Part shown: one piece after another, positions 1-5,101 of the stretch
Numbering within the stretch: position 1 is the stretch's first letter
Layout of the letters: each line of letters starts with the position of its first letter
Source: Halococcaceae archaeon
Lineage (GTDB): Archaea > Halobacteriota > Halobacteria > Halobacteriales > Halalkalicoccaceae
Direction: 5' to 3'
NCBI GenBank assembly: GCA_007129135.1
Contig: SKWB01000235.1
Coordinates: 1-5,101, forward strand
Length of the DNA: 5,101 bases
Translations under genes and position numbers: made by a program
Notes under the pieces: generated by a model
What the model saw: only the letters and a program-made list of their open reading frames with translations
What the model was told of the DNA's origin: nothing
Database searches by the model: none

Positions 1-944
1 ACCGCGCCGAAGACGGCGACACCGCCGAAGATCCCGACGACGATGACCCCCGCGCTGAGCGTGCCGCTCTTGCCGATGATCGCGGGTCGCAGGTAGAGGT
101 CGGAGGCGCTCACGAGCGCACCGTAGACGACGAGGATCGCGGCGGCGCCCGGCCGGCCGAGCACGAGCAGGTAGATCGAGACCGGTACCCAGACGCCGAA
201 CGCGCCGACGAGCGGCAACAGAGCGAGGACGAACGTCGCGACCGTGAGGAAGACGACGCCGGGGACGTCGAGGAAGTAGAGGCCGATCCCGAGGAGGATC
301 GCCTGGATGGCGGCGACGATCACGTTGCCGACGACCGAGGCCCACATGAGGCGGTCGAGTTCGGTGAACAGTTCGTCCCTGAACGACTCGCGCATCGGGG
401 CGACCCGGTAGAGCCAGGCGGCGAGCCGGTCGCCGTCGCGCAGCAGCGAGAAGAGGACGAACACCGAGATCGTGAGCCCGATCAGTATCGAGGGGATGCC
501 GCCGACGATCCCGGCCGCGCCGGTCAGCACGCCCTGGAGGCCGTCGCCGATCTCGGTCTCGTACGTCGCGAGCGCCTGATCGACGTCGATCCCGGCGCCG
601 GCCGCCTGGAGTTCGCGCTCGATCCCCGCGGGGCTCCATCCCTCTCGCTGGGCGGTCGTGACGAGCCCCGAGGCCTGTCTGGCCGCGACCGCGAGCACGT
701 AGAGCAGGGGGAGGATCAGGAGGACGACGGCGGTCGAGAGCAGCGAGAGCGCCGCGCCCGTCCGGCCGACGACAGGCTCGAGCGCGCGCTGGGCCGGGGC
801 GAAGACGTAGGCCAGGACCGCCCCGAGCAGGACGTACTGGAGGTATGGCAGCGCGACGACCAGTGCGAGCGTACAGCTGACGAGGGCGAGGATCCCCAGC
901 ACTCTCCGTTCCGAGGTCGGTGCCGCGGCGGGTCGGTAACTCAT
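1..944 (-). CDS. AI-2E family transporter (PF01594-type), 3' end outside window
   Basis: This is a polytopic membrane protein of the AI-2E/PerM/YdiK-type permease family. Members are proposed to export small molecules or ions, and the name comes from the E. coli autoinducer-2 exporter TqsA; the actual substrate here cannot be told. I translated 314 residues from the ATG at 944; an in-frame TAG lies just upstream, so this start is well bounded. Hydrophobic segments lie at about residues 15-33, 35-50, 66-88, 148-168, 203-225, 228-262, 266-284 and 296-314. The soluble loop at about 90-145 fits the family pattern. The C-terminal signature is clear: LPLVGAFGVWVP at 243-254, then SDLYLRPAIIGK at 281-292, then the glycine-rich VVGIFGGVAVFG. 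Full-length members run to roughly 330-360 residues, so only the tail is missing. It lies downstream of a small membrane-protein gene on the same strand but has its own TATA box, so it need not belong to that operon. Confidence 0.88.
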   Translation of the reverse strand, partial: MSYRPAAAPTSERRVLGILALVSCTLALVVALPYLQYVLLGAVLAYVFAPAQRALEPVVGRTGAALSLLSTAVVLLILPLLYVLAVAARQASGLVTTAQREGWSPAGIERELQAAGAGIDVDQALATYETEIGDGLQGVLTGAAGIVGGIPSILIGLTISVFVLFSLLRDGDRLAAWLYRVAPMRESFRDELFTELDRLMWASVVGNVIVAAIQAILLGIGLYFLDVPGVVFLTVATFVLALLPLVGAFGVWVPVSIYLLVLGRPGAAAILVVYGALVSASDLYLRPAIIGKSGTLSAGVIVVGIFGGVAVFGA

Positions 945-967
945 GAGACCCGCCTACATCACCGAGC

Positions 968-976
968 GGTATAACC
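968..976 (-). promoter_or_regulatory. TATA box for the AI-2E transporter gene
   Basis: On the minus strand the 51-bp intergenic gap contains GGTTATACC, centred about 28 bp upstream of the ATG at 944. In haloarchaea the TATA element sits about 25-28 bp before the transcription start. The transcript would therefore start at or next to the ATG and be leaderless, which matches the lack of a Shine-Dalgarno sequence before this start. It is an AT-rich island in otherwise very GC-rich DNA. I saw no obvious B-recognition element directly abutting it. Confidence 0.6.
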
Positions 977-995
977 TGCGAGAATTCGATCCGAC

Positions 996-1496
996 TCAGG
1001 TGAGCGCGGCGACGAGCGCGGCGGCGGCGAACAGCAGGAGCACGACCGCCGCGACCGGCCGCCCGCCGACACCGACGAGGGAGACGCCGTAGGCGAGGCC
1101 GGCGGTCGCGAGTCCGACCGCGGCACTCGTCCCCGCGTGGAGGAGTTCGACGCGCGCGGTCTCGGCCTCCCGGCCGAGCTGTTCGCCGAGTTCGAGCGCG
1201 TTCTGGCCGACGTCCCACGCGAAGACGCCCGCGACGACCCCCGAGAGGACGAGGAGCGTGGGTGCACCCTCGACGCCCGCGACCAGCACACCCGCGACGA
1301 GGAGGGTGCTCCCGAGGGTAACGAGCCCACGGCGGGCGAAGAGGAGCCCGTTGAACAGGGCGAGGAGGCCGACCGCGCCGACGAGCACGCCCGCGCCGAC
1401 CGTGCTCACACCGGGTGCGAGCGCGAGCGCACCGGCCGCGAGCGCGAGCGCGCTGCCGACGCGCGTGGGCGAGCGGTCGATTTCGACACCGCTCAC
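996..1496 (-). CDS. Small polytopic membrane protein, DUF7519-like, third gene of the DUF58 operon
   Basis: This 166-residue, very hydrophobic protein has unknown function. From GTG 1496 it has about six predicted membrane segments, at roughly residues 14-30, 32-53, 57-75, 78-94, 120-142 and 147-165. The only substantial polar stretch is the loop at about 95-118, reading WDVGQNALELGEQLGREAE. That loop and the position after DUF58 match what I recall of the haloarchaeal family named DUF7519; the number is from memory. Two GTG starts are possible. GTG 1505 (169 residues) has no ribosome-binding site. GTG 1496 forms a GTGA overlap with the DUF58 stop codon and has GGGGTGG at 1508-1502 in front of it. 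I prefer 1496 because the same 4-bp overlap occurs at the upstream junction. It probably acts in the membrane as a partner of the DUF58 and DUF4129 proteins (inference from the operon). Confidence 0.8.
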   Translation of the reverse strand: MSGVEIDRSPTRVGSALALAAGALALAPGVSTVGAGVLVGAVGLLALFNGLLFARRGLVTLGSTLLVAGVLVAGVEGAPTLLVLSGVVAGVFAWDVGQNALELGEQLGREAETARVELLHAGTSAAVGLATAGLAYGVSLVGVGGRPVAAVVLLLFAAAALVAALT

Positions 1497-3391
1497 TGAC
1501 GCCACCCCGCACGGGCGCGTTCGAGCGGCAGGTCGATCCCCTCGTCCCAGGGCCAGTCGATCACCCGGACGCCCGCCTCTCGGAGCGCGGTGAGCCGAAG
1601 CGCGCGTTCGACCCGGACGAGGCGCTCGCCGGTCGAACGGTCGGTCGTGGGATCGGGGCTCAGGACCGTCACGGGGTGGCCGGTCGCGTCGAGCGTCCGC
1701 AGCAGGCTCACGATCCGGTCGTCGAGCAGCGGGCTACAGACGAGCAACTGGGCGTCGGACGGGAGCTGTCGGAGAAAGCGCCGCCGCCAGCGCCAGGAGA
1801 GAAAGCGCTCCTCGGGCGGCACCGGGTCGAACGACGGGTGCGTCGCGAGCGCCTCCGCGGCGTGGACCCGCTGGTCCCGGTGGACGCTCGGCGCGAGCCA
1901 GCAGGGGTCGGGGTGGAGCGAGGCGAGGCCGACCCGGTTGCCGTCGTCGAGCAGCCGCGCGAGCATCGCGCCCGCGGCGTCGATCGACCGGGAGACCGCG
2001 CTCTCGTCGTCGGGGTCGGGCGCGCGGAACGAGACCGCCCGCGAGTCGACGACGACGACCACGCTCGCGGCGCGTTCCTCCCTGAACTCGAGCGTCGAGA
2101 GCTCGCCCGTGCGTGCCTTCCGGTTCCAGTCGATTCGCGAGAGCGCGTCCCCGGGGCGGTACTCCCGCGTCGCGTAGAACTCGACTCCCTCGCCGCTCCG
2201 ATCGGTGCCGACCTGTCCGGCGAATCGGGTCGCCTGCGCCCGGAGCGCCACCGGCGAGACGGTCGGTTGCAGTGGGGGTGCACAGACGATCGTCGTCTCC
2301 GCGACGAGCACGCACTCCAGTTCCACGCTCCCCGAGAGCGGGCGGAGCAGCGCCGTCGCCGGCGGGAACGAGTGGACGCCGCGCTCGGCGACCAGCGTGT
2401 ACTCCACCGTCACCGACTCGCCCGGTCGGAGCGTCGCCGCCACGCGTGGCGAGCCCTCCTGCACCGAGAGCGTCTCCGGCACGCCGTCGACGAACCGGCA
2501 GTCGACGAGCGTCCGGTCGCCCTCGTTTCTCACCACCGTCTCGACGGAGACCTCCTCGTCCACGTCGGGCCGCTCCCTGCTCACCCGGCGCTCGATCGAG
2601 AGCGCCGTCGGTGGGTCGGTTCCGGCGGCGGCGTAGGCCGCGTAGCCGACGCCGACCGCGCCCGCCAGGACCACGGTCGGGGACCCCACGAGCACGCCGA
2701 GTCCGATCCCGGCGAGCGCGAGCGCGCCGATCCCGGTCCAGCGGTCGGTCGGCCTGCGGGCGGCGACGCCGTTCTCGTCGGTGTCGAGCGCGCGCCGGAC
2801 CGGCGGGCGTGATTCGGGCTCGGAACCGACTGGAACCGGCTCCACCGCCCCGTCTCTCAGGCCAGCGATCGCGTCGACGGTCCGTCGAAGCGCCCGGGAC
2901 GAGCGCGACTCGCCGACCAGTTCGCGGACGAACCCGAGCGGCCGACCGGGCGGTGACCGTCCCGCCGCGTACGCCGCGACCGCCTCGTCGTCGGTCCAGT
3001 TCCCCTCCTCGACCGCCTCCCTGGCGTCGGCCCGTCCCCGGTAGGCGGCGAGCGCGCCGACGAGCGCCTCCTCGATCCGCGAGCGCAGGTCGGCCCGCTG
3101 CTGGTGAGGGACCAGGCGACCGCTCCGGAGCACGCGGATCGTCCGGTCGGTCTCCTCGCCGGGACTCGCGACCGGCAACGGGCGCTCGGGGTCGGGTGTC
3201 CGACCGGCCGTTATCCGTGTCCGCCGTCGGCTCCGGGCCTGCCCGAGCGCCAGCGCGAGCGCCAGCAGGCCGACGAGCACGAGCGTCACCTCGCCGAGCG
3301 AGAGCCCGACGAGTCCCGGAAACGCCCAGATCGTCGCTCCGAGCGCGAAGGCCGCGATTCCCGAGACGATCCAGAGTAGTCGGGCGTTCAC
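1493..3391 (-). CDS. DUF58 domain protein with fused N-terminal membrane domain (DUF7269-like)
   Basis: This 632-residue protein has two parts. Residues 1-180 carry two membrane segments (about 5-24 and 33-50) and a charged helical region (about 98-178) containing EEGNWTDDEAVAAYAAG. They resemble the small haloarchaeal protein usually encoded just before DUF58 (DUF7269 in my recollection). Residues 218-256 are two more membrane segments, and about 262-370 is a beta-rich, Ig-like region. The DUF58 core follows, with EFYATREYRPGDALSRIDWN at 404-423 and the ARTGELSTLEF continuation. A VWA-like strand, SVVVVVDSR, lies at 443-451. The usual DxSxS metal site is degenerate here (D449, S450, R451). 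DUF58 proteins are known as partners of MoxR ATPases. The start is GTG in a GTGA overlap with the DUF4129 stop, with GGAGG at 3400-3396. The nearest internal alternative is GTG at 2845 (V183), which would give a 450-residue stand-alone DUF58. No stop codon separates the two halves. Confidence 0.9.
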   Translation of the reverse strand: MNARLLWIVSGIAAFALGATIWAFPGLVGLSLGEVTLVLVGLLALALALGQARSRRRTRITAGRTPDPERPLPVASPGEETDRTIRVLRSGRLVPHQQRADLRSRIEEALVGALAAYRGRADAREAVEEGNWTDDEAVAAYAAGRSPPGRPLGFVRELVGESRSSRALRRTVDAIAGLRDGAVEPVPVGSEPESRPPVRRALDTDENGVAARRPTDRWTGIGALALAGIGLGVLVGSPTVVLAGAVGVGYAAYAAAGTDPPTALSIERRVSRERPDVDEEVSVETVVRNEGDRTLVDCRFVDGVPETLSVQEGSPRVAATLRPGESVTVEYTLVAERGVHSFPPATALLRPLSGSVELECVLVAETTIVCAPPLQPTVSPVALRAQATRFAGQVGTDRSGEGVEFYATREYRPGDALSRIDWNRKARTGELSTLEFREERAASVVVVVDSRAVSFRAPDPDDESAVSRSIDAAGAMLARLLDDGNRVGLASLHPDPCWLAPSVHRDQRVHAAEALATHPSFDPVPPEERFLSWRWRRRFLRQLPSDAQLLVCSPLLDDRIVSLLRTLDATGHPVTVLSPDPTTDRSTGERLVRVERALRLTALREAGVRVIDWPWDEGIDLPLERARAGWRQ

Positions 3392-4278
3392 GTCCCCTCC
3401 CCGTAGCGCGCCTCGATCCGCCTGAGCGTCTCGACCGCCCGGCGCTCGCGGTCGCCCGAGGCCTCCCGGCCGCCGTAGCGGACCTCCTCGAACAGCGCCG
3501 TGAGCGCGGCGGCGTCCTCCCGCCCGATACCCGCCTCGACCGCGGCCGCCTCGAACTCGCCGGGCGTCGTCGTCTCCGGTCGCCGGACCTCGAGTGGGTC
3601 GACCATCTCCCGCCAGGCGCGGTAGACCTCGTTGTCGAACGCCTCGCGCACCTCGATCCGGTCTGCCGCCCGTCCGGCCGCCCCGCCGATCGCGGCCGCC
3701 TCGGCACCCCGGCCGTCCCGACCCCCTCCCTCGACCTCCTCTCTTCCCTCCTCGTCGCGGCGACCGAAGAGGGCGATCGCGGTGGCTGCGATGGCGATGG
3801 CGAGCAGCACGACGAGCGCGAGCGTCGGGGTCGAGACCGGGGGTGTCGTGCCCTCGTCCTCGCCGCCGGCGCCCTCCAGTACGTCCGGTGGTTCGTCTGG
3901 CTCTTCCATCGGTGCCTCGGGGATGTCGGGCGCGCCGGCTAGCTGGAAGAACAGGTAGACGAGCGCGAGCACGACGAGGAGCGCGAGCAGCAGCCAGAGC
4001 GCCTCCCGCCAGTTGTGAGAGAGGTAGTAGAGCAGGCCGAGCGCGGCGAGCATGCCCAGTACGAACAGGATCTCCTGGAGGTAGGGGATCTCCACCTCGT
4101 CCGCGGCCCCGGTGCTGTCTTCGCCCGTCGGCGGCGCGAGGATCCCACCGCTCTCGTTGTCACCGCCCGGGACGCCCTCCTGGGTCGTGACGGTGTCCGT
4201 GAGCGTCGCCGCCGCGAGGCCGAGCGCGAGGACACAGCAGAGCGCGAGGACCACCGACGCCGCCGTACGTCTCTCCAC
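3388..4278 (-). CDS. Membrane protein with C-terminal DUF4129 domain, first gene of operon
   Basis: This 296-residue membrane protein has an N-terminal signal-anchor or signal peptide (about 7-26). An acidic, glycine-rich extracellular-type stretch (27-64) follows. There are two membrane helices (about 67-86 and 91-114), a second acidic, proline-rich linker (115-147) and another helix (about 151-171). The cytosolic C-terminus at about 212-292 reads as DUF4129: NEVYRAWREMVDPLEV, then TTTPGEFEAAAVEAGI, then the closing FEEVRYGG...AVETLRRIEARY. DUF4129 occurs as the tail of transglutaminase-like membrane proteins and as separate subunits beside MoxR and DUF58 genes; no transglutaminase domain is present here. 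Its role is probably to scaffold that system in the membrane (inference). GTG 4278 is the only start candidate, because an in-frame TAA lies about 30 bp upstream. The stop overlaps the DUF58 GTG by 4 bp. Confidence 0.88.
   Translation of the reverse strand: MERRTAASVVLALCCVLALGLAAATLTDTVTTQEGVPGGDNESGGILAPPTGEDSTGAADEVEIPYLQEILFVLGMLAALGLLYYLSHNWREALWLLLALLVVLALVYLFFQLAGAPDIPEAPMEEPDEPPDVLEGAGGEDEGTTPPVSTPTLALVVLLAIAIAATAIALFGRRDEEGREEVEGGGRDGRGAEAAAIGGAAGRAADRIEVREAFDNEVYRAWREMVDPLEVRRPETTTPGEFEAAAVEAGIGREDAAALTALFEEVRYGGREASGDRERRAVETLRRIEARYGEGT
3396..3400 (-). promoter_or_regulatory. Ribosome binding site for the DUF58 gene
   Basis: GGAGG on the minus strand, within the last codons of the DUF4129 gene, lies 4 nt before the GTG at 3391. 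It is a good complement to the 3' end of 16S rRNA and supports the GTGA-overlap start. Internal genes of haloarchaeal operons use such sites more often than leading genes do. Confidence 0.6.
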
Positions 4279-4294
4279 GGGCGGGCTTTCGTGT

Positions 4295-4309
4295 CCGCTC
4301 TCTTAGCGG
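4295..4309. repeat. Short perfect inverted repeat in the divergent promoter region
   Basis: The arms CCGCT and AGCGG (5 bp each) flank a 5-bp centre, CTCTT. The repeat covers the weak TATA-like element of the leftward operon and lies about 40 bp upstream of the rightward TATA box. It could be an operator, but 5-bp arms in DNA this GC-rich can arise by chance. Confidence 0.25.
4300..4306 (-). promoter_or_regulatory. Possible weak TATA element for the DUF4129-DUF58 operon
   Basis: GCTAAGAG on the minus strand is the only AT-leaning stretch upstream of the GTG at 4278, and its centre is about 25 bp away. That distance would give a leaderless transcript beginning near the GTG. There is no Shine-Dalgarno sequence before this start, which fits. 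The match to a haloarchaeal TATA box is poor, so this is position-based inference. Confidence 0.3.
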
Positions 4310-4343
4310 TTGGGGTCCCTCTCGGGCTACCCGACGGCCGACA

Positions 4344-4350
4344 GTATATG
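4344..4350 (+). promoter_or_regulatory. TATA box for the rightward gene at 4376
   Basis: GTATATG is centred about 29 bp upstream of the ATG at 4376, the spacing expected for a leaderless haloarchaeal transcript. It argues against the longer reading from the upstream TTG at 4310, because the promoter would then lie inside the coding region. Confidence 0.6.
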
Positions 4351-4375
4351 CCGGTGGGCGACGATAGAGAGGGAG

Positions 4376-4978
4376 ATGGCACACGCCTCCGAGGTCGTCC
4401 CCGTCCCCGACCTGGTTCGCGAGGAGTGGCACCACGTCGAGACCGTGGCGGAGACGGTCTTCCGGCTCCCGGGCCTGGGCGTCGAGGCCCGGACCGAACT
4501 CTACGAGGACCGGACCCTGCGCGAGCGGGTGGAGGACGCGACGGGGATCGACCGGCTCTGGCGCTTTTACGTCGCGACACGCGTCTCGTTCGCCGACCGC
4601 GACCCGGGCGAGAGCGGCCTGCTCACCCGACTGGTCGTCTCGCGGGTCGACGCCGCGATACGCGAGACGATGACCGACCACGGCTTCGAGAACGTGAGAC
4701 ACCGATCGACGCGAACGACGACGGTCGGCGAGCGCGAGGTGGAACTACTCACCTACGGCGCGGTGATCCCGGCCGACGGCCGGCGGGTGCCGATGGAGGG
4801 GCTCGTCGCGGTCTGGGCGAACGGGGGCTACCACGTCGCCGGCGGGGGCTACCCAGCGGCCTCGCTCGCCGACGTCCTCTCTGTGTGCGACGACGAACTG
4901 AACGGCGAACACGCGGGCTACCGGGAGGAACTGCGCTCGCTGCTCGTGGAGGCGGTTACGCCCGGCGAGCGATCGTGA
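4376..4978 (+). CDS. Conserved-looking soluble protein of unknown function
   Basis: I do not recognise a named family. The 200-residue protein has no signal peptide or membrane segment, so it is probably cytosolic. It looks like an alpha/beta fold. Residues 16-58 are acidic and helical, and FYVATRVSF at 64-72 reads as a beta strand. A helix, LTRLVVSRVDAAIRETMTDH, follows at 83-102. Paired strands follow (about 112-131), leading to a glycine-rich hairpin: VPMEGLVAVW at 138-147 and GGYHVAGGGYP at 150-160. The last 40 residues are helical. The composition is acidic and coding in the haloarchaeal manner. I chose ATG 4376 rather than the upstream TTG at 4310 because the TATA box lies between them at the leaderless spacing. 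It is divergent from the DUF58 operon, so shared regulation is possible but not shown. Its 3' end overlaps the opposing methyltransferase gene by 23 bp. Confidence 0.82.
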   Translation: MAHASEVVPVPDLVREEWHHVETVAETVFRLPGLGVEARTELYEDRTLRERVEDATGIDRLWRFYVATRVSFADRDPGESGLLTRLVVSRVDAAIRETMTDHGFENVRHRSTRTTTVGEREVELLTYGAVIPADGRRVPMEGLVAVWANGGYHVAGGGYPAASLADVLSVCDDELNGEHAGYREELRSLLVEAVTPGERS

Positions 4979-5101
4979 GGTAGCCGGTGTGGCCGACTGG
5001 CGCGGTGCTCGGTCGGGTGCCCCGGGAGTCCACGTCGAGTTCGCGCTGGATCGTCTCGACGGTTCTGACCGCAGAGAGCGTCTCCCTGGCCGCCTCGACG
5101 A
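4956..5101 (-). CDS. trmI: tRNA (adenine-N1)-methyltransferase TrmI-like, C-terminal fragment
   Basis: Only the last 47 residues are inside the window; the gene continues beyond the right edge. Reading leftward in frame from 5099, an amphipathic helix (VEAARETLSAVRTVETIQRE) is followed by LDVDSRGTRPSTAPVGHTGY and LTIARRA before TAA at 4956-4958. The RP...VGHTGYL..ARR ending is the conserved C-terminus of archaeal TrmI enzymes, SAM-dependent methyltransferases that form m1A57/m1A58 in the T-loop of tRNAs. In this family the C-terminal region completes the catalytic domain. The identification rests on this short segment alone; the SAM-binding motifs lie outside the window. The 3' end overlaps the convergent gene by 23 bp (4956-4978), so the two transcripts must be complementary at their ends. 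Confidence 0.75.
   Translation of the reverse strand, partial: VEAARETLSAVRTVETIQRELDVDSRGTRPSTAPVGHTGYLTIARRA

Noticed and set aside
945..995. Possible terminator between the small membrane protein and the AI-2E transporter.
   Set aside because: I found no hairpin followed by a T-run on the minus strand. The gap is accounted for by the promoter of the transporter.
1417..1451. Exact 14-bp direct repeat GCGAGCGCGAGCGC at 1417-1430 and 1438-1451.
   Set aside because: It lies inside a predicted membrane helix and encodes repeated Ala-Leu-Ala-Leu. Codon bias and the hydrophobic helix explain it without a special role.
1415..2812. Plus-strand open frame of 465 codons opposite the small membrane protein and DUF58.
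   Set aside because: It is rich in Arg, Asp and Val with no domain or membrane pattern, and has no promoter or ribosome-binding site. It mirrors the codon bias of the opposite strand.
1734..3707. Minus-strand open frame of 657 codons in another frame of the DUF58 region.
   Set aside because: It is an Arg/Gly/Ala-rich shadow crossing the DUF58/DUF4129 boundary, while the overlapping frame carries the DUF58 motifs.
2113..3942. Long plus-strand open frame of 609 codons opposite the DUF58 and DUF4129 genes.
   Set aside because: Its translation is dominated by Arg, Pro, Ser and Ala, is strongly basic, and spans two genes that have clear domain signatures on the other strand. Such antisense frames are expected in GC-rich haloarchaeal DNA.
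4310..4375. N-terminal extension of the rightward gene from a TTG codon, adding 22 residues.
   Set aside because: The TATA box at 4344-4350 lies inside it at the correct leaderless distance from ATG 4376, and the extension starts with a rare codon without a ribosome-binding site.

Overview
The window looks like chromosomal DNA from a halophilic archaeon (class Halobacteria). It has very high GC content with strong G/C preference at third positions. Two genes have TATA-like boxes about 28-29 bp upstream of their start codons, which is the arrangement of leaderless haloarchaeal transcripts, and GTG starts are frequent. The protein families are ones I associate with haloarchaea. I cannot assign a genus.

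Layout, left to right. Positions 1-944 (minus) hold most of an AI-2E-family membrane transporter whose C-terminus lies outside the window. It has its own leaderless-type promoter in the 51-bp gap at 945-995. Positions 996-4278 (minus) form a tight three-gene operon, transcribed from right to left. It begins with a membrane-anchored DUF4129 protein (4278-3388). Next is a long DUF58 protein with an unusual extra N-terminal membrane domain (3391-1493). Last is a small polytopic membrane protein (1496-996). Both junctions are 4-bp GTGA stop/start overlaps and all three genes use GTG, which suggests translational coupling. A short divergent intergenic region (4279-4375) separates the operon from a rightward gene (4376-4978) encoding a 200-residue soluble protein of unknown function. 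That gene overlaps tail to tail by 23 bp with the C-terminus of a TrmI-like tRNA m1A methyltransferase, which enters from the right edge (4956-5101, minus).

The operon is the membrane half of the MoxR / DUF58 / DUF4129 type of system. In many bacteria and archaea a MoxR AAA+ ATPase works with a DUF58 protein (VWA-like fold) and membrane partners, probably in maturation or quality control of envelope or metal-dependent complexes. No MoxR gene or transglutaminase gene lies in this window. The ORF downstream of the operon is the separately promoted AI-2E transporter. The most notable points are the apparent fusion of a normally separate small membrane protein to DUF58, the degenerate metal-binding motif of the VWA-like domain, and the absence of an adjacent MoxR. 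The rest is ordinary haloarchaeal chromosome. I saw no RNA genes, insertion sequences, CRISPR arrays or phage signals.
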